A DNA stretch of 64,000 nucleotides from Lasiosphaeris hirsuta. Lineage: Eukaryota > Ascomycota > Sordariomycetes > Sordariales > Lasiosphaeriaceae. Positions 1-12,500 of the stretch are shown here, piece after piece (the stretch's first letter is position 1; every line of letters begins with the position of its first letter). A model generated the notes under the pieces. That model had not been told where the DNA came from and did not search any database. It saw only the letters and a list, made by a program, of their open reading frames with translations. The stretch lies in the NCBI GenBank assembly GCA_030549175.1, contig JAUKUA010000009.1, positions 780,402-844,401 on the forward strand, given 5' to 3'. The position numbers were made by a program, and so were the translations under genes.

Positions 1-1
1 C

Positions 2-697
2 TCATCTACGATTGGCCAACCTTTGAGCACTGTGTCAGTGCAAACTGTTTCGGTCTCATCCAGAGCAGAACGACCACCAAGTACCATACCAGAACAGGCA
101 TCCCATGTCGAGAGAGCCCTGGGAACATCCGCGCTTGACCCCCAGGACATATATCGCTTCTTGGACACGCGCTTCCCCGGGAGCACGTCTAACAAGACCC
201 GTTGGGAACAACAGTTCACCTATGCGCCGGCTGGAACAGCCTCGTCGTTCGAGCTGTGGTGCGAGTTCAGCGTTCTCTTCGGCTGCGGCGAGACCTTCCG
301 TGGTGACGACGAAGTCGGTTGGGTCCAGCACCATATCAAGCATCTCCGGGGCAAGATACCCGCTCAGCTCACGTGCTGGTTTTGCGATGAGCACATTCCA
401 TTCTTGGCTGAGCGAACTGCCGACCGTGGATACAACTTCGAGGTGCGCATGGCGCATATCCGCAGTCACATATCCGAGGATTACCAAACACCCGAATGTA
501 TGAGACCCGACTTTTATATGGTCAAGCACTTGCACAAGTACCATTTTATCAACGACAGGACATACAACTACCTCAAAACTTTCAACGAGGTGCCTCAGCA
601 GTATCGACTGCCTGTCTCTGACTCCAGGCCACTCGGCCAGGCTAAACCAAGGGAGCAAGGGGAGTGCTATGATTTGGAGAATGAAGAGCGCCGGTAG
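2..697 (+). CDS. Zinc-finger-like hypothetical protein, 5' end outside window
   Basis: The reading frame is open from the left edge, so the true start lies upstream; the codon at 23 is TTG and no in-frame ATG serves as an early start. About 231 codons are visible before the stop at 695-697. A C-x2-C pair (CWFC) is followed about 23 residues later by H-x3-H (HIRSH), which resembles a C2H2 zinc finger. An aromatic stretch follows, and the C-terminus is rich in proline and charge. I know such proteins only as hypothetical proteins in Sordariomycetes and assign no function. The antisense frame over the same bases is also open, but its protein lacks recognisable features. Confidence 0.55.
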   Translation, partial: SSTIGQPLSTVSVQTVSVSSRAERPPSTIPEQASHVERALGTSALDPQDIYRFLDTRFPGSTSNKTRWEQQFTYAPAGTASSFELWCEFSVLFGCGETFRGDDEVGWVQHHIKHLRGKIPAQLTCWFCDEHIPFLAERTADRGYNFEVRMAHIRSHISEDYQTPECMRPDFYMVKHLHKYHFINDRTYNYLKTFNEVPQQYRLPVSDSRPLGQAKPREQGECYDLENEERR

Positions 698-2062
698 AAG
701 ATACAACGTGAAGCTACAAAACACCAGGGTGGAAGGAAGAAGGACTGGAAGGGAAAGTATTTCGGGGCTGGCGACGTGGTGGCGAGCACCTCGTCCCGGG
801 GATGGCAGGCGATCACAATGCCGGTGTCAACCCCTGACGGGTTGCCATTGTCACCAGTAAATTTAGGGTTGAGTGTGCAAATGGATGCACAGCAGGACCG
901 AGAGACGGTTTTCGACTGGAATGACTAAATACCGAGGTTAGGAATCAACAAAATTGTTGTGGTGGCACCGTAGTACTTGCATTTTAAATCAGTCTATCCA
1001 AGGTTTACATGAGAGTAGCGCTCGACTCAAGCCAGGTAAATGCCAGATCAAGCCTGTCAGATACGATTAGATAATTAGATTAGATAAGGAAAATACGGGA
1101 CCTGTCAGATCAAATAAAGCCTTCTATCTGATTTGGCATATCTGACATATTCCCTACTTTTCCTCGACACTATTAGATAGTCTGGTTAACTCAACTCAAA
1201 CAGTCAGGTAGGACCATACAAAGAAAGCGTCACGGTGCACTACCATCTCCATGTATGACGTTAGAGTAACCCTGAAAACGGCAGAAAGGGTACATTCAGG
1301 GATTACCGCACTGCAAGCCACACCACTGCATGTCAATCGCGAACTGCGCGCGCTGCAGCCAGCTAGCACAAACGCAGTCGCAGCGCTGTGAGCAAGCCCA
1401 GCCTGGAGTGCATATCTTTGGGTTTACTGGGCCTTTTACTGCGTTTTGGACTCAGACCCGTAGGTGAAGAGTTTCAAGGATTTTGACGAGAATAGGTGCG
1501 TTGCGCGTTATCGTTCATGCTTTCTCTCCCGTCGAGCTAACACTTTTATCCGTTATGAATGGGCCTTGGATCCATCGTTGATATGGAAAATTGGACCGGA
1601 TCGGTCTACAAGATGCCCTTGGGAGGTTTTGCCAAGGCAGTGGATAATGATAGGAGGGAAGCGATACGGACACCGTTTCTCAAGAAGAGTATGATCTGGA
1701 TTCCGACTAGGGAGGGTGATGTTCATCGTTGCGTCCTTTGGACGGTTGTGATGACGGTTGACCGGGGAGATGGAGATTTCTTACCGTCAAAGCAAACAAC
1801 AGATGCCGGTGAATGAAAGATTGTGCCTGATGTCTGCCATGTGGCTGGTTTGTTGGAGGGTCGACCGGGGGTATGAATCACCTCGTCGATTTCGAGTGTT
1901 TCCGTTCAACCTTGCCGGACATCAGTCAATTACCACCTTGACCGTGAATTCCTTTCAATTGATAGATAGCCCGGCCTAGCAGCATGACAACGAGTACGAA
2001 CGTAGGAGCTCCTTGGTTAGTAGAGGGGGGTGAAATTCCACACAAGCAAATGTGTTCTACAC
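698..2062. other. Intergenic, no recognised gene
   Basis: Only short open frames without family features are present. The part at 1045-1180 is AT-rich and contains repeated GATTAGATA-like words plus two CCTGTCAGAT copies about 50 bp apart. I see nothing else to annotate. Confidence 0.4.
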
Positions 2063-3419
2063 TCAGAGTGAGGTGGGCTTCCTGCCCCAGACCACCTTTT
2101 GCCGGAAGAATGCATGGATCTTTCTAGATCGGATCTCCTTCCAGAAATGGGCGAGGAAGACGCTGACTTCATTCCGTGTCCAGCCCAGCGTGGTAGCCAT
2201 GAACAGGACCGTGCCCTCTACGTCCTGCTCAAATGCGAGCTGCATGTACACACCAACTTCCCGATCGGATGCGTCTCTAGGCCATTGGCCCACAGGAGTC
2301 TGCCGCGTCACCAGGTCAGTATTGAAGTCCAGGCGGGGCTGCTCTGGTGTGGAGACGCGAACCGACCTTGAAATTCCTTTCCTCGATGTCGGCAAATCCA
2401 GCTTCTTCCATCGCCTTCCCTTGTATACCATCTTCGTAAACCGTGAATGGTCTGCCAAGCTTGCGCCCTCCTTCGATGAAGATCTTGCCCCATTGGCATA
2501 GGGCTGTCGAGTTGGTCACAGTGCCATCATCGCTCTCGATACGCGAAGCCGGCTCGTAACTCTCGAGATAGCCTCCCGGCTTCAGGCTCTTGTAGGCTTC
2601 CTTGAAGAGGGCTGTCCAGTCTTGGATGGCACCAACTAGCCATCGAGCATGGACGTAATCAAGAGAGGCCTCCCGAAATGTCCATTCCTTTGTGCTGTCG
2701 TCAATTTGGCTAGGTGTGGGCAACGGTCAGCGACACATAACCTTGCAGGCAAGCCGAGCTGCTCTAGACTTACAACTCAAGATTTGGCGGAACCCAGGTG
2801 GTTTGGATGGGCGCGATGTCTGTCCCAATAACGGAGGCTTTGGGGAACTGGTCGGCAAAATCGCTAGGTGTTGCGTCAGTTCACAAGCGCTTCCATCAAA
2901 ACTGTGAGGTGGCCTACATTGCCCAGATACCTATGCACTCATTGGTTACCGGTGACATCTTTTCTTATGCAACACAACACACATACCCGTCCCCGTTCCG
3001 ATATCTACGGCTTTCTACTCCACCCCCCCCCCCCCGGTTAGTGAAAGGCCACCCGTGACGGGCTGGTAGTATACCGATATCTCCCCCGACAATGGTGCTA
3101 GGTAGAGCTTGCCACCTATCAATAGCGTGAGACCGTGATGACTGGATGTGCATGGTTAGCCGAGTCCAATGCCTGACCGTGTCAGACTCACTTGATATCC
3201 ATCGCTTCTTGATAACTAGCATCAACGGGACCCCTAGCCCTGAATTAGATACCAACACCTATACTTCCGTGGCACCACAAACCAGTAATCAGCATGACGC
3301 TCGGTGTGATACGTTCTTCCGTGTATCATTCTGTATTGAATGATGCTCGAAGCCAATGACTCTGTGGAGTCTGCATCGCTAGCCAAAGCTGAATCGGCGT
3401 CATCGTACTCACCGGAGTC
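2063..3419 (-). CDS. LaeA-like SAM-dependent methyltransferase
   Basis: Eight exons join in frame: 3283-3419, 3192-3233, 3075-3141, 2987-3014, 2918-2930, 2774-2863, 2367-2709 and 2063-2299. They sum to 957 nt (318 aa plus stop). The protein matches the fungal LaeA-like methyltransferase family: an acidic N-terminus, then [10 protein letters not shown], the SAM-binding motif [32 protein letters not shown], and the C-terminal [10 protein letters not shown]. One exon is only 13 nt (2918-2930). The SAM glycine motif is split across two introns, one containing a long C run. The start is not resolved: 3419 begins a phase-0 exon and no upstream ATG exon joins it cleanly, so the coordinates are a minimum. 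A TATATATATT stretch at about 3609 may be the promoter. Family members methylate small molecules or influence secondary metabolism. Whether this one belongs to the PKS cluster is unknown. Confidence 0.8.
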
Positions 3420-3626
3420 CTAAGAAAATCGAAAATGTAAGTTCCTAGTGTTCCTTCGTCGCCGCTCATTCCTGACCTCTGGTAGTTGCGTCTAGTGTTC
3501 TGGAGGGAGAATGTCGGTTTCTGGAAGAGAAATAGGCTGCTGAGATGCCATGATGCCGAGTAACGCGATAAAATACGCCAAGTACCAAGCAAAGCTGAGG
3601 GAGGTTGCAATAATATATATAACATG

Positions 3627-3830
3627 CTAAATTGACTTTGACATGCGGGGGAAGCTTTGGCGTTTGCATGCCAAGAACTTACCCTGGAAATCGGTCAAGC
3701 GGTTGGCAAAAAAAGGGCCGTCATGACTTTCCAAGTACCAATTAAAAGCAGGAACATCCATAGAAAACCAAGTATTTCGCTCGTACCAATAGCTAGTCAT
3801 TTCCCCCTCCTCCGCTAACACATCCTCCAT
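3627..3830 (-). other. Unassigned short open frame upstream of the methyltransferase
   Basis: A 67-residue frame ends in a strong donor (GGTAAGT at about 3670-3676). The acidic, aromatic-rich sequence (SYWYERNTW, then GPFFANRLTDFQ) loosely resembles the N-terminal region of fungal F-box-like hypothetical proteins. It does not join in frame to the methyltransferase exons. It may be a remnant of another gene or chance. Confidence 0.2.
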
Positions 3831-5454
3831 CCGCCTTATTATAGAATTAACATATATCTGTTGATAGTGGGCTGACTAAATTTGATCCCATCCTTGTAGA
3901 ATCAACTTCTCCATAGTTATCAGAACTAAGCGATAATGAGAACGAATATACTGCTTCACAGCTGTCCAGCAATTTTCAATATAGATGTGTACATGTATGT
4001 GCGGATGCGTGTGTGTGTAGTATGTGTGTTTTTGTGTAGATGTGCGTTTTGTAGTGGTGTGTAGTGGTGTGTGACGGAATTGTTAGGCTCCTGGTACTGG
4101 CTGATAGTAGTGCGACTTGCCAAGGCCTGTTTGCTTGGTCTTTTATTTCGCCAACCGGTGGACTGCTTTGATGCCGTGCCCCCGATTTCATTCCCTAGAC
4201 ACTCACCGCAACTATCTCACTGACGTACATGACTGCTCACCTCCGGTTAGGTTTCCCTTCTTCTCTCTCTCCCCCCAGCAGCAGGCCTTCGAGCTGCCTT
4301 GTCTTCTGAAATCTCGAAAGGTAAATCAATGAGCCACATTAAGGTTATGAATCCTTGGGGCGCGGAAAAATTTGGACACCGAAGTTCTCTTGAAGCAGTC
4401 CTCGGGGACTTTTGGCGTGTTCCTGCAGCTGTCTAGAAACGGCCATCAGAGTGGGAACCGCGCAGGGGTCCCCGTGTCATGGTATCCGGCCGGGAAAGGC
4501 TCATTTTCTCGCGTTGTCCACCACGAAATTTGCCAACCAGATAAAAGATCCTTGCGCCAACCCCACCGTTGTGTGCCGTAACACAACACTGCTGCTGGCT
4601 CGGGGCACCGCTGCGGTTTTGTTTACAGCCAACCAAAAACCCCTGGTTGACATGCCCAAGATTTCCCATTCTCTATCACGAATTTGTGCTACGGGTTGCG
4701 TGGGCACCTTTGGGTGAGGAAATAATGTACCCATCATATGGTCTTGGCTTGGATAAAAATCAGAAAATCCCAAATTTGCAAGTGAGCTGGCATGCTATAG
4801 GGAAAATTGAACCCCTTGAGATGGGTACTCCACGGCTCAACAAAATTTGGACCCGTGAGTACGAAGGGTATTAGGAAAGGTGACGAGGGGAACTCTGTAG
4901 AAATACTTGCAAGAGATAATAGCGATTGAACGCTAACGCGTGTTTGACGCATGGAAGAGCACATCTTGTTCGATCCCGAGAGTCTGGATCGTTGAGGCCG
5001 AAATCACTTGTCTCATGATGCAATTGAACCCCGATCCGATAGTTTCCCGCGCTAGTGGTGCAGTTGCAGTAGAGTTGCGAAAAAGATTTTCTAGTGGTAG
5101 GTAATGATGAGGTTTTGGTGATGGAATTGAGCAGGACAAGCAATCATGCAAAGCCACCACAGGGGGAGCCGCGGGATATGCCTTACCTCCCATGCAGTTG
5201 CATGGGTATGCACCAACCCTTCACGACCCATGGTGAGAGCGCGGCGACTTGCGAGTAGACTGTCGCCTTGTTCAGAAGATCATCACAAATGTGAGACGGT
5301 TCACGCATCATTGAGAAGCCATACCTTACCCGCTGGTTTCAGAGCATCCTTCAAAGTCTTGGCGTTGTGCTTGGACGCGTGCACCGCCCCGCCTATCGTC
5401 GCGCATGCAGAAGACCAGATGGATGGTGATAAAGAATGAGAGGCGCCCAGGCCC
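3831..5454. other. Intergenic, includes a GT-rich simple sequence
   Basis: A GT-rich low-complexity stretch lies at about 3986-4070 (repeated TGTGTG and TGTAG words). Several short frames occur on both strands. A minus-strand set around 4871-5591 has plausible splice sites but no recognisable product. Confidence 0.35.
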
Positions 5455-5952
5455 GTGGAACCCAAGTATCGAAGAGCAGGGACACCGAACCAGAATAAAA
5501 CGACAATGTCAGCAATCCGGGCGAGTGCAAGGGTCGGCGCAGCTTTTGATGCCGCGAATGCCGGGTTGGGGTTGGCAGAGTTTGTCGGCATTGCTGTGGG
5601 TGTTTTGATCGCAATCCTGCTGGTCGTCGCAGTCTGCTCTGTCTCACGTGAAAAGAAAGACCACGGGCCTGGGGATGAGGAAGAAGGCCCTGCGCTACAG
5701 AAATATCCAGAACGCTCCCTCTACGAAGAGATGAGTATCGGCGACCGAAGTACAGGAAACCACACATCTCCGGGCTTGGAAGCTACGACAGAGTCCGACA
5801 CGGCGAGCAAAACATTACAGAATTCTCGAGAGATGGAAGAAAAAGGGGACCAAGAAACTGAAACCCTGCTCCCCAAACCCCCGCAGCCCACGGCAACACG
5901 CCTTAACCCGCCATGGGCCGTGGCGGTGAAACCACGTCACGTTATCCTCTGA
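5455..5952 (+). CDS. Possible single-pass membrane protein
   Basis: The frame encodes 165 aa. It has one strong hydrophobic segment at about residues 40-62 (FVGIAVGVLIAILLVVAVC) followed at once by basic residues (SREKK), then a long polar tail rich in E, T, S and P. That layout fits a type I-like membrane anchor with a cytosolic disordered tail, common in fungal cell-surface proteins. No signal peptide is visible, so an upstream exon may be missing. The antisense strand is also open and hydrophobic here, so this call is weak. It lies 0.6 kb beyond the 3' end of the PKS and may or may not belong to the cluster. Confidence 0.3.
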   Translation: MEPKYRRAGTPNQNKTTMSAIRASARVGAAFDAANAGLGLAEFVGIAVGVLIAILLVVAVCSVSREKKDHGPGDEEEGPALQKYPERSLYEEMSIGDRSTGNHTSPGLEATTESDTASKTLQNSREMEEKGDQETETLLPKPPQPTATRLNPPWAVAVKPRHVIL

Positions 5953-6566
5953 ACGAACCACCCCCTGTCTTGATCAGAGCAGAGAAGGACCTTTTCGGTT
6001 TTTACCACGGATTTTCTTCGAGAATATTTCAGTCTGAAAGCATCGAAAAGTCCTTGTGGCGTGAAAGCCGGCACAAAATGGATTGGAGCGCGCCCACTGG
6101 CAAACATACTTGACGCAGAGACTACCCTTTTCTTTCCGGCTTGGTACTCGTGTTCGGCTGTCGGAGTTATTACATACAGCGCGAGGTCGCTACTCTGGTT
6201 TTGAAAGCCAGAGTCCCTACTCGGCGCAACCAGCGCGTCGATGGCAATGATGCAGCAAAAGAATGTCAAAAAGCTGGTTGGTTGGGTGGAATGGAGTGGA
6301 AACTGCAGTCACCGACCCAACGCAAGTGACTAATAAGGTAGCTTTAGTTTCAGGCTATGGAAACTCCTGAGAGAAAGGAACGTCAGATACAAATGAGCTT
6401 CTAAAGCTTCTGTGTAGTCTCGTCCGAGACAGCTACTAGTTATAGTATGAATGGTGAAAGAAATCTATCAACTGAAGCCAACTCAAAAGTGTATGAACAA
6501 ACAAAGATAACAGCAAGGAAAAGCTAAAAAGTGTCGGGTAAAAATTTATTATTCCACCTCGAAAAT
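5953..6566. other. Intergenic before the PKS 3' end
   Basis: No supported gene. The AT-rich part at 6330-6560 is probably the 3' flank of the polyketide synthase gene. Confidence 0.4.
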
Positions 6567-9500
6567 TCAGGGGACAAGGATCTTGGAAACAATCTTTTCG
6601 CTCAGCGCCACCAACGAAGTGGCATTGACAATCTCCAATGTTGTCAACTCGGCGCCCAGCGTCATGCGCACCCAGTTACGAATCTCGACAGCGGCAAGCG
6701 AATCCAGACCATATGTCGCCAGTGGCCTTGCGGACTCGATAGGTTCCGTCAGTCGCAAGGTCTTGGTGAAGTGCTTGTTGGTGATCTCAATGGCAGCAGC
6801 GACGACAGCAGCTGGGTCGGCGCCTTTAGACTTGGCCAGCAGCAAGAATGCCTGGATCTCGCGTGCGCCGTCGCCACTGCCGCTTCCGCCCGAGCCCCCG
6901 GCTGATGCGCCTGCGCGGATGAACAGCGGCGCAAACCGCGCGTCTCGTGCCAGGCCGGACTCATCGGGCTGCGGGACGGGAATGCCCGTGATGAGCTGAG
7001 TGGTGCTGGCCGGGTTGAGGACTTGGGATGGGTCCTGTTGTTGGTAGATTGAGTACTCGAGAATTCGCCGCAAGAGTCCCTCATTAATGCCTGTCCAGAT
7101 GCTCGTATCCAGGTTTTGTTGGAGGCCATCGTGGTCGTGGATGTACCCGATGTCTTCAATGACACCGAGATCAACAGAGTTGGCTGCGAGACCGAGCCCT
7201 TGTCGGTACCTGGTAGGTGAGAAGCTGTGTCAGTATTCTCTTTACATGGTAAAATTGTAGGTTTATGATAATTGGGGGGGGGGGTCACTAGAGTGATACT
7301 GAAGTGACACTAATGCGATATTTGGAAGTGTTGATGAAGTTGTAGATAAAGTGACATCGGAGTGACATGAGAACTTACACTGCAAAAGCATCGAGGACGG
7401 CGTTGCCCGCCGCGTAGTTTGCCTGACCCTTCTGGCCAACTACGCCAGAGATACTAGACAAGAGCGTGAAGAAGTCGAGCACCAGGCCCTGCTCAAGTGC
7501 TGTGTTGTGGAGATTCCACGTTCCTTGGAGCTTGCAGGCAAGAGCGCCGTGGTACTCGTCAATGGTCATTGAGCCAAAGGTGCGATCCTACCAGAATGTT
7601 GTTAGTCTTTGATTGCAACGGCGCAGAAGGTGTGGAGGGGGGGGGGGGGGCCTTACCCTTAGGACCATGGCGCCCTGGATGATGCCGCCGATAGGTACGG
7701 CGGTTTCCTTGAAGACCCGTCGGATATCCTCGGTGTTGGCCACATCTCCCTGCAACAGATCAATGTGCGCACCCAAAGCCCTGATGTTCTTGACCACGCC
7801 CTGGGACTTGTCGTCGTTGTGGCCGCTTCGAGACAGGACAGAGATATACTTGGCGCCGTTCTTGGCCAGATACACGGCCAAACTGCCACAGAGGCCCTTC
7901 AAGCCGCCAATGATGAGGTAGCTGACGTCCTGGCGGAGGGACAGAGCGCGAGGAGAGGGCCGAACCTGAGTGCATGTGGTTAGCCACCGAACCTGGGTGA
8001 AAGGAAAGAAAAGTGCAACTTGTATTCTGCGCGTGAACATACCGGTACTTCCACTTTTGCGTCCAGTCCGTTGGTAACAACAAGCTTTCCAATGTGCTTG
8101 CCTCCTCGCAGAACACGGAACGCTGCCGGGATATCCTCATAGGTGAAGGTTGTGATAGGGGCGATAGGCTTGACGTGGCCCTCACTGATGAGCTGGAAGA
8201 GCTGAGAGAGAATCCTGTGCTTGTGGTTAGCGTCTGAGAGGATGCGCGGCATCACGACATCGACATCTGTGGTGTTCAATAGGGACGGGGGGGACACGTA
8301 CTCGGCAATCAGCGCATCCGAGATCTCACGGTAGGAGAAATCTAGCGCCCTGAAAGACGCGTTGCGGCTAAAGGGCTCCATGGACAAGCTGTTGCGGTCC
8401 AAAATGTCTTTCTTGCCGATCTCGACCATGGTGCCGCCATCAGCAATGATTCTCCAGGACTCCTCCAGGAGCTCGCCGGTGAGCGAGTTCAGAATGACGT
8501 CGACGCCGTAACCCTGCGTGATCTTGAGGATCTGGCCCGCGAACTCGGTGTTTCGGGACGAGAAGATGTGGTCGTCGGGGATACCAAAGGTGTTTTTGAG
8601 AAAGTCGCGCTTCTCCTGCGTGCCAACAGTCACGAAGATCTAATCACCACCACAATTAGCCACCAAATTCCTCGTGCCGACGGGTTAGGATGGTTTCATA
8701 CCTCGGCGCCGACGTATTGCGCAAGCTGGATCGACGCAATGCCAACACCACCAGATGCAGAATGAATCAACACACTCTTCCTCTTGCCCTCTCCCCTCTT
8801 CAGGTTGGCGAGATGGAAGAGCGAGTACATCGAGGTCAGATAGACAGCCGGAAGCGTCGAGGCCTCCTCAAACGTCATCGAGTCCGGAAGGGCATGAGTC
8901 CGCTCGGTGGTGGCGATGATGCGGTTCGCAAAGGTTCCCTTTTCAAAGACAACCACCCGCTGGCCCAGCTTGAACTTGGTCACATCGCTCGCCACTCTCC
9001 TGACGACTCCCGCACCCTCGAGCCCGAGAAGGTGCTCGTTCTCGGGGACAATGCCCATGGTGACGGCCACGTCCTTAAAGTTGAGGCCTGCGGCGTAGAG
9101 CTCGACTTCGACCGTGTTGGGTGGGAGTGGGATGGGTCCCTTGGAGACTTCGCCGTAAAACAGGGAGTCAATGTTGCCCAGGTGCTCGGCCCGGAGTCGG
9201 ATCGTGTGCTCGCTGTCGTGCAGGCTCGCCGTCTTGGCTGCTCTGCCTTGGGCGTCTTCGATCTTGGCCACATTGATCAGCTCGTCGGGGAGGACGCGAC
9301 TGACGTGAATCACGCCGTCCCGCTCGACATACTCGGTCTCGTTCTGCGTGGCCTTGGCCGGCGTCAGGAGAAGACGAAGTGCGGTATCGACGGCGCTGTG
9401 CGTGATTGGGCCTGAGCTAGACTCGACGTCCAGCGTCAGGAGCTGCAGTGCGGGCTCCTCGGCCCGCAGCACCCGGAGGAAGCCTTGAGCGGCGGCTTTG

Positions 9501-12500
9501 GTGGGATTGCTGACCTTGAGCTGAGCTCCCTGGGTAACCCACAAGATGTTGCTCTCCTTGCGAATCACGGTTTGCAGAGCTTGCCACTGGACTTTGTTGG
9601 TCGCCTCCAGGACGCTGCCGTCCAGCTCGTTCAAGATCAGGACGTTGCTCCGCTCCGGGAGGTCATCCAGAGCGTTGCCACTGTACTCGGCAAAGCTCCA
9701 GCCCCTCTCTTGCAGGACAGCCTTTGCCGCTGCGGCCTCGACACCTTCTTCGGCGAGGTGGATGAGATGAATCTTCTTGCTTGCGATGCCATTCGCCAGG
9801 CCGAGGAAGTCACGCTGCGCGAGGTAGACATCCGCGGACCCAGCAAGGAGCTGTTGAATTCCATCGAAGCCGGAAGCCTTCAGGGACGCGCCACTGGCAG
9901 CAGGCTCTTGCAGCGTGGTCTGGACAAACAAGGCATACCCACGGCCCGACAGCAAACCCGAAATGTGACGCGCAGCAACTTCGAACGCATCCCCATGCAG
10001 TTTCGCGGCCTTGGCAATGACGAGGTCAAATTCCTCCTCCGGGGAGATAAAGTCCGGCCGTGTGAGATCGGCCAGAGTAAAGGTAGCGTTGCCAGCAGAG
10101 GCATGCTTGTCCTGCAGGTTGATAAGTGCTGTCGGGTTGTTGGTGAAGAAATGGTAGGTGCTGTAGGCGGCCCTCGTCGACTTGATGGGGCTCTCGCCGT
10201 CCGAGATCCACAGAGTCGAGTCATCATCGGCACTGTCGAGGTTGATCTCGGCAACCTTGAGGGTTGGGAACTTGTGGGTGAGGAGATCGATTGCCGACTG
10301 GACAGCGACGGCGGTCTCGCTGCCGCTGAGCACGGTCTGGAGCTGCGGCTCGGAGAGAAGCGTCACATCAGGCTTCCACTCTAGGCGTGCGTATGGATGC
10401 GTGGTGTAGACATCGCCGCGGGTCTGCAGCTGGTGATAGCGAAGCCCTTTCAGCTCAAACAGCAGGGCCCCATCCTCGGGGGAGAAGACCTGGCAGGACG
10501 AAAAGTAGTTCTTCTTGCTCTCCTTGCGGCCAACACCGATGAACTCTGACGTCGCCACCGAGATGCCCTGGCTCACACCCTCGCGCCGTGGGTAGATTGT
10601 GATGCTGTCAACAATAGCCGGGACGAGTACCGCGTCGATGCTGCTGCGGTCGCCCTGCCAGAGCGAGGGGGCCACGGACTGGAAGGCGCCATCCATGTTA
10701 GCGGGGTGGATAGGGTAGTGAGACTGCGCCCAGGTCGACGGGGGGGGCTCGAGAGCCACGAGGGAGCGGTTGGCAAACTGTCCCACGGTCGACTCGACCT
10801 CGAGGTGCTTCTGAAAGTCGTTGCCGAAGTTGTACCCGGCGTCCTGCATGGCCTTGTACCACAGGCGGCCGGGGGTGGGGTACTGCAGCGGCTTCAGCGC
10901 GGCTTCGGGAGCGACCGTGTCGACAAAGTCGGTTTCGATGCGGACGAAGCCGGTGCTGTTCTCGGACCAAACCCCGTCGTTGAGCGACGAGACCTTGTAC
11001 TCGAACCACGACTTGCTGGACCGTGGGAGCGGCGTGAGGACAAGGTTGATCTTTTGCTCCGTCTTTTCGTCCAAGACCAAGGCGCGAGGGAACTTGAGGT
11101 CGCGCAGCTTGTAGCGGTACTTGGCCGGCACCTTGCCGTCCCAAGCAGTGGCAAATGTGGCTTGGAAGACGGCCTCGACCGCCATGGCCACATACCCGGC
11201 GCCCGGAAAGATGACTTCGTGCCCCATCTTGTGGTCCTTGAGCCAGGACACGTCGGCCAGCCGCAGCGTCTTCTTCCACGTCGGCGATTGCCAAGGCGAG
11301 CTCAGCACCTTGGTGCCGAGCAAGTCGTGGTTGACAAACTTGCGGAAGCGCCAGTCCTTGCTGGCCTCGCTCTCCTGCCAGTACTTCTTGGTGTGGTTCC
11401 AAGAGTAGTTGGGCAGGTCGATGATGACCGACGGCTGTTCGGTGGTGTCGTCGTCCTTGTTGACCTGCGTGAGGTCGACGGCACCGCCGGCGATGAAGAG
11501 CCGACCCGCGACGTCGTAGAGAGACAGAAGCGTGCTAGGCCCGCGCTTCGCGGTTGACGTGTACAGGATCTCGGCTCCCTCGCCGGGCAGCGACTGCTTG
11601 ATCTGGGTCACGGGTCCGGACAGGCCATTGCTGGGGCCAATCTCGATGAGGAAGTCGGCGCCATTCTTGCCCGAGAGGAGCTCCTTGGCGGCCTGTGCAA
11701 AGCGGACGGGCGACACCATGTTGGCCTTCCAGTAGGACGAATCCACGGGGATGTCCAGCGCGGTGCCCGTCACAGACGAGAACATGGTGATGCTGTCGGA
11801 TCCCTTTAGCGGGGCGCCCACATTCTCGAGCAGCAGCGTCTCGTAGTGATCGCCAATCTCGGCCATGTGGCTCGAGTGGTAGGCGAGATTGACCTGCAGC
11901 AGGCGGGCAAACTGGTTGTCCTTCTGCAGCCTCTCCTTTGTCTTCTCGAGCGCAGGCACCGTGCCGGACAGGGTCACGCTGCTGGGGCTGTTGTAGCACG
12001 CAATCTCCACTGGGTCCTCGGCATCAATGTACTGCTGTGCGCCCTCGGCCCCGACACCAACCGCCAGCATGCCCACGGGCTTGGGGGAGGGCAGGTTCTT
12101 GGCCGCGAGACCACGGAAGTAGGCAATCTTGATGGCGTCCTCGTAGCTGAGCAGCCCGGCCGCGGCCGCAGCCGCAATCTCGCCCGACGAGTGGCCCACC
12201 ACGCTCTGGGCCTCTACTCCCCAGCCTCTGAGCACCGTCAACGTGGCTAGCTGGAGGGCGGTGACAAGCGGCTGCGAGAATTCTGGCAGGCGCAAGTGCT
12301 CCGGGCTGCGCGCATCCGAGAGCTCCGAGATGAGCGACCATTTTGGCGGCACCGGTAGCGCGTGGAGGGCCTTGTCCAATCTCTCGAGCACCTGTCGGGC
12401 GCTGGGGAAGTTGGCAATGAGATCTCTGCCCATCTGCGGCCACTGCGCACCCTGGCCAGTGAAGATGAAACCGATGCGCGGGGCTTCCGCCTTCTTCTTC

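Noticed and set aside
4871..5591. Possible multi-exon minus-strand gene with good splice sites
   Set aside because: The joined frames give no recognisable protein and conflict with the plus-strand membrane protein candidate.
8323..8332. Near-match to the TOXE tox-box (ATCTCNCGNA) in ATCTCACGGT
   Set aside because: The last base does not match and the site lies inside PKS coding sequence. I found no full match in the intergenic regions I read, so there is no evidence for this motif here.
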